Assembly: GCA_963210315.1 (NCBI GenBank)
Contig: OY723321.1
Coordinates: 62,001 to 126,000 of the forward strand
Source of the DNA: Rhynchopus euleeides
Lineage: Eukaryota; Euglenozoa; Diplonemea; Diplonemida; Diplonemidae
Direction of reading: 5' to 3'
DNA length: 64,000 nucleotides
Position numbers and translations under genes: made by a program. Below the pieces are notes generated by a model, which worked only from the letters and a program-made list of their open reading frames with translations, did no database searches and was not told the DNA's origin. Below are positions 13,301-22,056 of this stretch, piece by piece (positions within the stretch are counted from its first letter, which is position 1; every line of letters begins with the position of its first letter).

Positions 13301-14323
13301 GAAATTTGTGAGCTTCGCAGTCGAGATGTTCTTGTAGGTGTAGCTGCCATCAGGGTTCTGCAGGTCCAGGCCAAGCGTGAGGTCGAGCTCGGTGTCGCGC
13401 AGACTCGCTGCAATCTCGAACGAGTAGTTGCCCACGGCGCTGATGCTGAAGACGGGCAGGCCAATCTTCGTGACATTCACAGTCTGAATGGTGACCTTGT
13501 TGTTGTTCTTGAACTGGAAGCTCTTGTTGATGTTCAGGGAGTGCAGACGGTACTGCAGCATCTCCCCCAGCAGGGTGTTGTTGGTAGCGGGGTTCTTGGT
13601 GCCGTACACCTCGTCCACCAGGCCCACGGCCTTCGACAGTGCCGAGGACTCATCACTGAAGCGCAGGATCTGCGGGTCATTCGAATACTGCGTGAAGCGC
13701 TCCTCCTGCTGCACAGCACCCTCCAACGGTGTCTGCAGAGCATTGTTGAACTCGGTGGTGTTGCCGTTCAGCCACTGCAGCTCATGGGTCAGCAGTGTGT
13801 TGACCCCCTTGTCCAGCTTCTTCTTCAGGAAGGCGAACACTGTGTCGAGCAGCTCCCCGCACAGGATCCACGCAATCGAGCACTTCGTCTTCGCCCCCAC
13901 CTTAATCTTCAGGTCCTTGGTCTCCGCCTGCACAGCGTCGCCCTCCTTGAATGACTGTGTGGGGTTCGAGAGAGCAATATCACCCGTGATGGACATGTCG
14001 CGCACATCCGCGTAGTCGTTGCTCGGAATGCCGTCGACATACACGCGGGACGTTATCCGCACATTTGCCAGCACGTCGACACTGATCGACCCCTGCCGGT
14101 CGTTGTCCAGGTGCTGTGTGAACACGAGGCTCGACACCGACATGTCCTGGAAAGTAATCTTGGTGAAATTGTAGTGCACCAGGAGGTAGTGGACGTCGTA
14201 GTCAGGGACCGTGAAGGACCAGCCCTTCATCAGGCCGTTGATGACTGCATAGTCGCTGGGGTCAGCAGCAGCAGCCACACACAGGCACGCCAGCAGCAGA
14301 GCAGCCCTCACGGGTGCCCCCAT
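10382..14323 (-). CDS. BPI/LBP-like ectodomain fused to PqiA-like membrane region
   Basis: A single exon predicts 1313 residues. I start at 14323 because the next residues form a classic signal peptide (MGAPVRAALLLACLCVAAAA), although the frame is open 31 codons further upstream. Residues about 20-750 form a long beta-rich, N-glycosylatable ectodomain (many N-x-S/T). Its pattern of alternating strands and amphipathic LLDTVFAFLKKKLDKGVNTL helices suits BPI/LBP-type lipid-binding proteins. From about 760 onward there are 8-10 hydrophobic segments. Within them GVWPYCKM (near 893) and GKWSLIDSF (near 927), then AAWSALDVF (near 1161), match the repeated PqiA signature. In bacteria PqiA works with MCE proteins in lipid transport between membranes. 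A cytosolic tail is rich in Glu and Arg. I infer a lipid-binding transporter of the cell surface or endomembranes. The BPI assignment is weaker than the PqiA one. Confidence 0.75.
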   Translation of the reverse strand: MGAPVRAALLLACLCVAAAADPSDYAVINGLMKGWSFTVPDYDVHYLLVHYNFTKITFQDMSVSSLVFTQHLDNDRQGSISVDVLANVRITSRVYVDGIPSNDYADVRDMSITGDIALSNPTQSFKEGDAVQAETKDLKIKVGAKTKCSIAWILCGELLDTVFAFLKKKLDKGVNTLLTHELQWLNGNTTEFNNALQTPLEGAVQQEERFTQYSNDPQILRFSDESSALSKAVGLVDEVYGTKNPATNNTLLGEMLQYRLHSLNINKSFQFKNNNKVTIQTVNVTKIGLPVFSISAVGNYSFEIAASLRDTELDLTLGLDLQNPDGSYTYKNISTAKLTNFAMDFSLSMMMVMNTTMYGELPLNSILPLPKEATMDAITTWITDGLFDGTSILQCWLNQPLLGINISTSNVTVLDFDADIDFISDGLSDDVNVLLKSAKTFVPNGLRYLLNHAVLKEIVALDDGPLASVGQGPGDNPINKCATTPYPENNMTAKPSQQQNFSDNTMLKLMDFAVNNLIGSDGPWGIDAFLNLGIQKVLPLIHDTILLHIPVHLGYLKLEVGNAKVLGTSSITEMDVLIPKSPYNLSSSLNMRRFNVSIDVALSLWGENQVPFSDSLRVYFGFDVLNVEDLLTLVIDPSRFLMSPISQLTQGDCAESTLLTIGFPDTELKMTNFVFVIDCLKCDSPGLYELAQTMTSPVGQQQLQLAMNAALGQANHILNQPVTTDAINRSLSHAVAECDHTATEAPATPKEADDTWMTVEKAYIFIFGCAGLLAVVLTVYSMRSHTQWCKEMIARGDTPMAKSVHMPLIWHPSMSSTFRYTVLVVLLGTIGMFLSSNIPPIGTGATVHAHVLFGGSMIQVNEIFKYALGNTVSDMWNAEVYALSLLVCFLSGVWPYCKMVGLVWCWVCPPSALSHRTRERILCVLDFFGKWSLIDSFMVMMMMCAFRLHINLPPSWQFVPDGIIEFDILVTPHWGLFGFMTAAILSLTVNHLMVIMHRESVLWDETDGGCKGWFDDLSNASDTDEKKRVVLATHVMPGDSENAPRRRAAVSISLMVLALTLLITGVSVDTFEFTMEGLAGLGRDLDRANSSTTGYSMISLAKNVLDQATSPYESFEYTYLVVVYMLFTVVVPLIQIVSLLMLWVLPLTLREQKMMYVAAEVIAAWSALDVFVVVLIATLMEIGQFVRFLIGHGCDQINDVFANVVHPLGYLTDVQPTCFNVESKLVEGTWILFAASIAANLAYFVAHRSAATLIQARQEHMEEIMPMLREAKAREGLRQQEDRSSTQELSDDEEERLGEHRPLIGTPTHVQES

Positions 14324-15184
14324 CTTATTTGTTGTGTTCGGTTTCGACCCTAAGCAGGCGGGTGGTGGAGCGGCACACATAACCATGCAACAGCGGCACA
14401 TGCAATGCAATATCAACCCGCCCGCGTCAACTCCTCCTTACCTTTATGGCCGAACCAGCCTGGGGGTCTACGCAGTTCTAATTGCGACATGGTGCATTCC
14501 ACCTTCTGCTGTGCAACAAAACGCCTTACCCTTATCAGAAAGCTTGTCGATAGCGAAACCCCCCTCCCCCCTCTGTCCAGCAACTGACAACACGCTAGAG
14601 GCCCCGTTAGTAACAACAGAAGCGGCACGGAACGTGCGAGCCCTAAAACCTCCAGCCACAGGGCCACGAAGGGTAGCCCCTCGGATATCTGCACCACCCC
14701 CCCCCCTCCCCCATCCCCCCTGCCGTCGTGAGGCCTTTTCAAAAAAAAAAGCGGAGAGCGGGGGGGGCTGGCAAGACACAGGCACACACAAAACCCTGCT
14801 CCTTCAGGATATCGACAAGGCTTTCTGATGCTGCTCCAACGGACCCCGCCCTCCCCTCCCCTCCCCTCTCCCGTGTACGGAGGCCATGCAGCGGCTAAAA
14901 GAGCCGCAACGCCTCGAATAACGTTGGGCCAGCAGGGCACGTAGGCCCAAGCAATTGCAGGCAGGACCAATGCGGTGATGTCAAGGCTAGGTGGCGTGTG
15001 TGCCGGTATGTGCTGATCGGGTGTTGGGAAGAAAGGTTCCCCCCCCCCACCCGCCCCACCCCCACGCGCTGGAGAGGCTATTGTGCGCTGTGGACGCGCC
15101 CTGCAAGGGTGTGCGCCAGGGGGGGGGAGGTATGGGGGGAGTTAGGATGTGGGGTGACTCCCCCAGCCGCAGGGTGTCTCCTCC
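14324..15184. other. Spacer between PDZ and BPI-PqiA genes
   Basis: It contains the presumed leader of the BPI-PqiA gene and the 3' region of the PDZ gene. There are C-rich runs and a polyA-like run near 14742-14751. I see no gene. Confidence 0.6.
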
Positions 15185-16273
15185 CTACGACGGCGGTGCC
15201 CCCCTCGCGCGCTTCTTCGCCTGCACCTGGCGCATCACCACTTTCCGCTTCTTCACGTTCATCCCCTTCAGCTGCTTGTGCTGCTCCTTCTCCAGGCGCT
15301 CCTCCTCCTTCTCCTTCTCGAGGTCCAGCACCTGCGACAGGGTCTCCTCCTTGAAGCGCTTGTGGAAGCCGCGCGTCTCCACCGATGCCTGCTCGAACAT
15401 CCCCAGCAGGGCAGAGTAGTACGCTGCGAAATGCTCCGCAGGCAGCCACATGCATGTGCCGAGGGAGGGGAAGCGCAGCTCACGCGTGTAGTAGTCCCCC
15501 AGCAGGGAGAAGGCGGCCTGGGTGACGGGCGGGCGGCCGGACCCGTTCACCTTGTAGGCAAGGACAGCGGGGGATGATTTGCTCCGCTTCAGTGCGAACT
15601 CGATGCGCGCCCCGGGGTACAGCGGTGCGGCTGCTGGGATGAGGAAGGAGATCTTGTCGGCGGTGATGCCGGGGACCTGCTTGCCCTGCTCCGCCTTGAG
15701 CAGCTCCTCCAGGTCGACGTACTTCGGGGGACCCTTGTTGAAGGTGAGCTTCAGGGCAGGGTGCATCTTCACGATGGCCTTGCTGGCGTCGGTGATGGTG
15801 TGCACGGCTGTCCCGTTTATTGCCGACAGCTTCCACCCGACGAACTGTGCGATGCCCGCCTTGTCGCACGGCGTGTCGGGGGACACGCTCACAACAGTCA
15901 GGTCTTTGTCGCTCTCAAAGTTGACCCCGAGCTTCCCGCTCCCCTTGGGGTACCGCACCGGAACCGTCGCCTCCGCACCGCCCTCCTCTTCAGACTCGTC
16001 CTCGTCGTCCTCCTCCCCCTCTTCCATCTCCTCCCCCTCCTCGCCCTCCATGTCCTCCTCCGCGTCCCCCGCCTGCTCAGCGTCCTCCACGACGTTGAAG
16101 TTGTCGGGCTTCAGCCGCACAATCTCGCCGTCCGCAAGCTCGACAAGCCACCGCCCGCTGCCATCGGTTGCGGCGGACACAACCCTGCCGTGCTGCCCGT
16201 TGATGTCGGCACGCTTCTTCAGCCCGTGCAGCTCCACGGCTGCGCCTGTTAGGTCTCCCGCCTCTGCGCCCAT
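15185..16273 (-). CDS. PDZ-domain protein with N-terminal SH3/KOW-like module
   Basis: A single exon of 362 residues. Residues about 12-62 (KKRADINGQHGRV...GRWLVEL...LKPDNF) match a small SH3/KOW-like barrel common in protist proteins. Residues 66-97 are almost pure Glu/Asp. Residues about 108-180 form a PDZ-like domain with a KLGVNF carboxylate-binding-loop equivalent and a typical SPDTPCDKAGI turn. The C-terminal 60 residues are a Lys/Arg/Glu-rich helix, probably coiled coil and perhaps a nuclear or nucleolar signal. No signal peptide or membrane segment is visible, so a soluble scaffold is likely. The leader has CAACACAG eight bases before the start codon, a possible splice acceptor. The function of this combination is unknown to me. 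Confidence 0.8.
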   Translation of the reverse strand: MGAEAGDLTGAAVELHGLKKRADINGQHGRVVSAATDGSGRWLVELADGEIVRLKPDNFNVVEDAEQAGDAEEDMEGEEGEEMEEGEEDDEDESEEEGGAEATVPVRYPKGSGKLGVNFESDKDLTVVSVSPDTPCDKAGIAQFVGWKLSAINGTAVHTITDASKAIVKMHPALKLTFNKGPPKYVDLEELLKAEQGKQVPGITADKISFLIPAAAPLYPGARIEFALKRSKSSPAVLAYKVNGSGRPPVTQAAFSLLGDYYTRELRFPSLGTCMWLPAEHFAAYYSALLGMFEQASVETRGFHKRFKEETLSQVLDLEKEKEEERLEKEQHKQLKGMNVKKRKVVMRQVQAKKRARGAPPS

Positions 16274-17731
16274 ATCTGCTGCGCTGTGTTGATTTGGACC
16301 TGCCAGCAGGGCGGTGGGCAGGGGGAAGAGCAGCTAGGAAGTGGCTCGCGCGGCATCGGGTGTCGAGCATAGGTGCTAAGGTGTGGGCGACAGCCGAGAG
16401 GGGGGCTCAGACGTGCAGGGTGAGGAGGGGGAAGGGGGGTGTGGCTTTCTTTCAACCGATGTATATTCTACTCTGTTGCGTTTCGCTGTCCTTCGAAGCC
16501 TCAGATGGGGTCGGGCAGGTAACGGCCAAGCTTCTCTCCGGCATCAACGTGCGGCCCCAAATGGCATTTCCTGCCGATTTTGTCGGAATAGCGCCCACTA
16601 CCCCCCCCCTTCCCGAAGTGGGAACCCAACAACAATGAACACGGAGGTGCATTGTCGCTGATGCGCTGTGCACTGCCAGGATCAACCCGACGCTGCATGC
16701 GGAGAGAAGAGGCCTGCCGTTAGCCTGCAGGCCGTTCGCCTGACAGTTGCCTTTGGTTGCATTCGACAAGCAAACCAACACGTGGGTGAACTGCCGAAGC
16801 CTATTTGGAAGATGCATGAAAGGTATCAGTGGGGCAGCCACGGTCCTTCAGGACCATCGGAATCACGACTCTCTCCCTGCAGGAGAATCACACGCGAGAA
16901 GCCGTGGCAGCAACCGTGAGGCAACTGCTCAGCGACAAATCACCACCAAGTTCTGCGCCCCCACGGGATCAGCGCATTGTCCAAAGCCCACCTCTTCCTG
17001 AGTGGGGTTCCCCTGAGATACCCCGATTATCTCGCGATGATTGTTTTGCCCCACCACATCCCCCCACCTTGGTTCTCGAACGATGGAATGGGATGCGGTG
17101 GTTCAGCCCTTCGCACGCTCCCAAGGGAAGTGGGTCGATCCTTCAGGCCGGACCTCCTCCCCCTGCCAGGCAGGAGAACTGTCTTACGGCGTTGCTTGCA
17201 CGTGCAGTGCATGGCTGTGTTAGCGGGACAGAGGAAGGAGTATAACGCTCTTCTTCTCCTTGCCACACAACACATGCCACATGCAACACCTCCACACACA
17301 CACACACACCCCGACACACCATGCGGCAGCTCAGGCAATCGCAACGCTGCTGGCAAACTTTCCAAGGCAAAGGCAAATAACAGAACAGCCACACACCAAC
17401 TGCCCCTCCTGCAGCTAGACGGAAGACGGATTTGCCTCTGGCTGCTGAGGCCTTCTTCCAAACCCGAGGGGCCTACCCATAGGCTAGCAGCCCTCCCAGC
17501 GCTCAGCGCTGTGGCTTCGGCCTGCTGAGGGTCTGAAGGCTAAGGGCTCAGGGAGGTCTGATGGGCCTCGAATCAACATAAGCGATACACGGTTTCGGTG
17601 GACACGTTGGGTGGCGAAGAGGGGACGTTTGGGGCTCCCACGGGGGCAGGTTGGGGCTGCCCCTCCGTCGCCATAAGAAGCGTGCTTTGCGCACTGCTGC
17701 ACCCAACACCCCTCTGAGCTGTCAAGGGGGA
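16274..17731. other. Spacer between SRCR-PhyH and PDZ genes
   Basis: 1.46 kb with no supported gene. It contains a CA run near 17295-17308. Confidence 0.6.
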
Positions 17732-20608
17732 CTACTGCTGCTGCGCAGGGGGCTCTCTGAAAGGCGAGCGGCGCGTCACACCCCCGTCGTTCTCCCCGCC
17801 GATGGGGCGCAGCGACACGCGCGTCGTGCCGGGCGGGGCATGGCCCCTGAAGTGGATGCCGCTGGTGTCGGCCACCACCAGCGAGTGTGTGTAGTCGCTG
17901 TTGGGGATCATCGCCACCGGGTCCGGCAGCCCGTAGCGCTGCGAGGGGCTGCCCCACAGGCGGAGGGACGCCTCGGCCACGTCGTAGATGGTGGTGTTGT
18001 GCTGCGTCACGTGGAATGCCCACCCCAGCTTCTGCCTCGTGTTGACGTGCGACCCGGGGATGACGTGGAGCGGCCCGTCCTGCAGCGTGACGGAGGCAGG
18101 GTACACCCACATCTTGATGACGGAGTGGAAGGTGTCGACATGTGCCTGGTACTGCGTGTCGTAGGTCACGTGTGTGACAGTGCGCGGCACGAAGGACAGG
18201 TCGTCCTGGATTGGGTCTCCGCCTGTCACCATCTCCAGCAGCTTGCGGAGGCGCACTGCGCCACCCTCCACCATGCGTGTGTAGTTCTTCAGGAGGAAGC
18301 CGTTCTGCTCCCACTCCGCCAGGTCGCGCTGGAGGCTCTCTGCCTCGTCGTCGTCAGAGAACAGCCTCTGTGCGTGTGTGACGACGTAGGCAGCGCGGCG
18401 CGCGCGTGTCATGCGCTCGCCGAGCAGGCAGCGGAAGGGGTGCAGGCCCAGCAGGTTCTCCTCCACAGCGATGAAGCGCTCAGGGCTCAGCACCTTCTGC
18501 GCGAAGCCAGGCGTCACCTCGTCCTGCTGTGCGATGGCGTCGAGCAGACGCGCCACAGGCGTGCCTGTGACATCCTCCAGCAGCGCTGTGTCCTCAGCAG
18601 TGAGGTACTTCGCCGCGTACAGGCGGACCGTCTCCCCTGTGGCGTGGGGCTCGCCGGTGGCTGCGAGGGTCTTGCGCTGCTTCAGGAGCAGGTGGAAGTC
18701 GCCGAACACCTTGTGGCGTGTCGTGATGCACGCGCCGCCGTCCTCTCCGTCGAACTCCGCGACGCCCAGAAGCCCCTCGAAGTAGCACACACCCACCTTC
18801 ATCCCGTCCGCCTCACGCACGCTCACAACGGCGTTCGGCGGGACGGGCGGGATGACGTCGTGTGGGAAAAAGCGCCAACCGAGGAAGGCGTCCTGCTCCT
18901 CAGGCGTGCCCTCCAGGCCCTGCACACTGCTGCCTACATCGTCGGCATAACGTGCATCGGGGAGGCGGAACCGGTCACGCACCAGGCGCTGGTTCAGCAT
19001 GAAGGAGTCCCCCGAGGGGCAGGGCAGGCCCAGCTTGGTGTCCAGCACAAAGGGGCACTTCGCTGTGTTGTGGAACTCGATGATGACGGTTGTGCGGTCG
19101 TTTGCCCCCTTCTGGGTGCCCTTGTGGATGGTGTGGGTGTCAAAGATGAACCCACCCCCGCGCACACCGCACGCCTTGGACACGTTGTAGTTCGCCCTGA
19201 TGTACGCATCGGGGTAGCGCGACGACGCGAAGGTTTCGGTGCGGTGGTAGAGGGTGTTGTGGCTGCCCTTCACCACCTGCGTCGGGTGCCCCTCCTCGCA
19301 GTCGATGTCATGCAGGAACACAAACATCTTGAGGCGCCGCCCCACCCTGTCGTGGTGCCACCTGCTGGCGATGTACTGCTCCTCGCTCTGCAGGCTCGCT
19401 GTCAGGCGCGTCAGCTTATACCCGCTCACCACCACGTCGTCACCGAGGTAGCTGCGCACCATATCAATCAATGTCTCATTCTTCAGCATCCGCTCCACAG
19501 CGGGCAGCTGCACCCGGGATGTGACCACTGCACCACCAGACACGACAGATGTGCGCTCTGGATCGACGTGCAGCATCTCCTCATCTGCGACACGGTTCAG
19601 CTCTACAATCTCCTCCTCGCTGAAGCCCCAGTCCTCCACCACCGCAATGCCGTCGCGGTACAGCTCACGCGCTGCCGTCGTGCCACCTGACACCGCATCC
19701 TGCTCCGCAGGCGTCAGCAGGCGCCACGGCTCGTCCATGTGCCACTGCAGGCTGCTGTGGTCGTTGTGCCGCATGAAGAGCTTCTTGGCAAGCCCCTCAA
19801 ACCCCGCCATCCGCATCGCCAGCGTGTGGTTCGCATCGAGCTGCACGTTGCCCTTGAAGAGCTCCGGCAGGACAGCAGCCCTGTCCAGCTCAAACCCCAG
19901 GGGAGTCACGCGCAGGGCACCGGACCCCACCCACCGCGCATACTGCCCAGCCAGACCCTCGTCGGCAGCGAGGGTGCTGTCGACATCCGCCTTCAGCTTC
20001 CCCAGCGACTCCTGCATCTGGTCCGCAAAGCTGTACGCCTCAGCGATGTGCTGCGGGGTGAGCGGCACGCCGCTGTCAACAACAGCCACGCCTGCATCGC
20101 ACGCCCCACCGCCACGGGGTGCCTGCGCCGCCTCCGCCTCCGCCGCGACTGTGTTGCGCAGGATGTCGCCCGACGTGCCCATAGGGCGGGGGTGCTGCGC
20201 CGAGTCGCCACCCTTGGCGATGCACGCCACCGAGATGGCCCGCCCGCCCTCCCCACACTCGACACCCTCGGCAGGCGGGTCAGCCGCCAGCATCGCCATG
20301 ATGGACGCCGTGTCGGACACCTGCGCCCAGTAGGGCAGGTCCTCCGTCCTGCTGTGCCACAGCCCTGCGGCCACCGCGCGCTCAAACCCGAGGTGCTGGC
20401 AGATGTCATGAGCAGCGCCCAGGCGGGTGGGGCCCCCCCAGGATGTGGCAGACCCGCAGATGGCACCCCAGGTGCCGTTGCGGAGCACCTCGACCCGCCC
20501 CGCGTCGGTGTTGGCGCCGTAGAGGCGCAGGGAGAGCTGCTCGCTGTCGGCACACGCAGGCACCGCCAGCAGCAGTGCCGCCAGCACAGCCATCGCGGTC
20601 TGCCCCAT
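17732..20608 (-). CDS. Secreted SRCR protein with two phytanoyl-CoA-dioxygenase-type domains
   Basis: A single exon of 958 residues. The start at 20608 is chosen because it opens a signal peptide (MGQTAMAVLAALLLAVPACA). Residues about 25-125 resemble a scavenger-receptor cysteine-rich domain (GRVEVLRNGTWGAICG ... CQHLGF). A first Fe(II)/2-oxoglutarate dioxygenase of the PhyH type follows: WHHD near 417-420 supplies the H-x-D pair, IHKGT near 495 the distal His, and DRTTVII the 2-oxoglutarate Arg. A second PhyH unit has HVD near 821-823, GIHFRGH near 919 and TTRVSLRP. Both metal triads look complete, so both units may be active. It would act in the secretory path or outside the cell, which is unusual for PhyH. 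The neighbour at 21181 is a third PhyH-type protein. Substrate unknown. Confidence 0.85.
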   Translation of the reverse strand: MGQTAMAVLAALLLAVPACADSEQLSLRLYGANTDAGRVEVLRNGTWGAICGSATSWGGPTRLGAAHDICQHLGFERAVAAGLWHSRTEDLPYWAQVSDTASIMAMLAADPPAEGVECGEGGRAISVACIAKGGDSAQHPRPMGTSGDILRNTVAAEAEAAQAPRGGGACDAGVAVVDSGVPLTPQHIAEAYSFADQMQESLGKLKADVDSTLAADEGLAGQYARWVGSGALRVTPLGFELDRAAVLPELFKGNVQLDANHTLAMRMAGFEGLAKKLFMRHNDHSSLQWHMDEPWRLLTPAEQDAVSGGTTAARELYRDGIAVVEDWGFSEEEIVELNRVADEEMLHVDPERTSVVSGGAVVTSRVQLPAVERMLKNETLIDMVRSYLGDDVVVSGYKLTRLTASLQSEEQYIASRWHHDRVGRRLKMFVFLHDIDCEEGHPTQVVKGSHNTLYHRTETFASSRYPDAYIRANYNVSKACGVRGGGFIFDTHTIHKGTQKGANDRTTVIIEFHNTAKCPFVLDTKLGLPCPSGDSFMLNQRLVRDRFRLPDARYADDVGSSVQGLEGTPEEQDAFLGWRFFPHDVIPPVPPNAVVSVREADGMKVGVCYFEGLLGVAEFDGEDGGACITTRHKVFGDFHLLLKQRKTLAATGEPHATGETVRLYAAKYLTAEDTALLEDVTGTPVARLLDAIAQQDEVTPGFAQKVLSPERFIAVEENLLGLHPFRCLLGERMTRARRAAYVVTHAQRLFSDDDEAESLQRDLAEWEQNGFLLKNYTRMVEGGAVRLRKLLEMVTGGDPIQDDLSFVPRTVTHVTYDTQYQAHVDTFHSVIKMWVYPASVTLQDGPLHVIPGSHVNTRQKLGWAFHVTQHNTTIYDVAEASLRLWGSPSQRYGLPDPVAMIPNSDYTHSLVVADTSGIHFRGHAPPGTTRVSLRPIGGENDGGVTRRSPFREPPAQQQ

Positions 20609-21180
20609 GGGCCTGGCTGGGGTGTGCTCTGCAGGGCGTCGGTGGTGGGGTGGAGTGAAACAGTTTTGCCGGTGTGGCGATGTGAAGGGTCCGCGGGTAA
20701 GGGTGGTGGGTGGGTGGGGGTGGTGGGGGAGTGATTCCAGCGCCGGCCGACGATCCTGATCAGCCTCCTCCGCACCCTCCAACGCCGGGAGGGGCTTGGA
20801 GGATGCGGGAGACAGGCAGCTCTGAGGGGGGCTAGGTGAGATGCGGCTTTTGATGCTTCGGCACAGCCCCAGCTACTGGGGGGACCTGCCGACCTGCTAG
20901 ACAGGCCACCACCCCTGACGGACAGGGGTGGTGGACTGACAAACGAACAGGGGGCAGCGACCTGCACACGAGGGTGCGTGTCGGCGTTTGCACTCCTCTG
21001 GCATCAGAGGACACCTTCACCATCCCACAGCAGGGAGGGACACACACAGCACGACACAGGGCCTCAGGGGGGCTGCATGAACATTTTGTGGGGGCTCAGC
21101 GTCGTGCTGCATTGGTGGCACCAACCCCGACCCACCACGAGGGCCGGTGGCGTGACCACAGCACACCCGCTTTGCAAACC
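20609..21180. other. Spacer between the two PhyH genes
   Basis: 572 bp with no gene seen. It includes the leader of the SRCR-PhyH gene, with CAG steps just before the start codon. Confidence 0.6.
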
Positions 21181-22056
21181 CTACTGCTGGGGAGGGTGCA
21201 CTAGAGGGAAGCGCTCGTCAGGCAGGTCGAGCTCATCAGGAGATGCCCTGTGCGGCTCCCACAGCTTGCCCAGGGGGCCTTCTTTGAAGCGTGCGTCGCC
21301 GCGGATGTAGTGCAGGCCGATGCCGCGCCGCCATGTGGCTGCGGTGGTGTTGGGGCCGGAGCCGTGCCAGGTGCGCCCGTTGTGCAGAGAACCCCCTCCG
21401 GCCTCCGCCGCCACGGTGACCAGGTCCACCTCGCGCGAGCCGGTCTCCTTCTCCGCACAGCACAGCATCATGTCGCGGAAGTCGCTCGAGAAGAACTGCC
21501 CCGCGCTGCCGCGGCGGGCACCCTCCCCCCACCTGTGCGACCCCACGCAGTACTCCAGGGGCCCGACAGCTGTGTCGTACAGCGGGTCGAAGGTGATCCA
21601 CACCGTGCACACCTCCTTGGGGACGAAGTCGAAGTATGTCGTGTCGCGGTGATACGTCAGCGGGCCTGCCTGAGGCGGCTTGATCCACACCTGGTCCTCT
21701 GCGAGGCGCACGGAGTCCCACCCGGTGGCGTCGCTCACAAGCTTGCCCATCGCGGGGGACGTCGCCAGGGATTTGAACAGCGCATCGCTGCGGTGCGCAT
21801 TGATCATATGCAGCGTTTGGGGCGCCTTGTTTGTCAGCCCCTTCGCAGACTGGATCTGGGCAGGCTTGGGCACCTTCGTGGGTGCCTCGCCCAGGTCGTA
21901 CTCACCTGCGAGCAGCGCATCGAGACGCTCTACGAAGCGCTGCGGAGGCACTGCGAGGATCGACTCCGGCAGCAGGAGGAAACCATCACGGTCATACCGC
22001 TCATGCGCATCCGGCACAGGGGCACCGACCTGCACCACGTCACCCGGTGCCTCCAT
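21181..22056 (-). CDS. Phytanoyl-CoA dioxygenase family protein
   Basis: A single exon of 291 residues, the usual size for the family. The start at 22056 follows CCTCACACAG by two bases, a good acceptor-like leader. The longer upstream open frame is simple repeat and is excluded. Metal ligands are visible: YHRD (His136, Asp138) and the distal His near 231 in GRTWHGSG, followed by WRRGIGLHYI with the Arg expected to hold 2-oxoglutarate. No signal peptide is seen, so it is probably cytosolic or in an organelle, unlike its secreted neighbour. Members of the family hydroxylate fatty acyl-CoA or other small molecules; the substrate cannot be told. It lies upstream of the SRCR-PhyH gene in the direction of transcription. 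Confidence 0.85.
   Translation of the reverse strand: MEAPGDVVQVGAPVPDAHERYDRDGFLLLPESILAVPPQRFVERLDALLAGEYDLGEAPTKVPKPAQIQSAKGLTNKAPQTLHMINAHRSDALFKSLATSPAMGKLVSDATGWDSVRLAEDQVWIKPPQAGPLTYHRDTTYFDFVPKEVCTVWITFDPLYDTAVGPLEYCVGSHRWGEGARRGSAGQFFSSDFRDMMLCCAEKETGSREVDLVTVAAEAGGGSLHNGRTWHGSGPNTTAATWRRGIGLHYIRGDARFKEGPLGKLWEPHRASPDELDLPDERFPLVHPPQQ

Noticed and set aside
17651-19690. 679-codon plus-strand open frame
   Set aside because: It is antisense to the SRCR-PhyH gene. GC-rich third positions leave the opposite strand open; the sequence is Arg/Val/His-biased with no motif.
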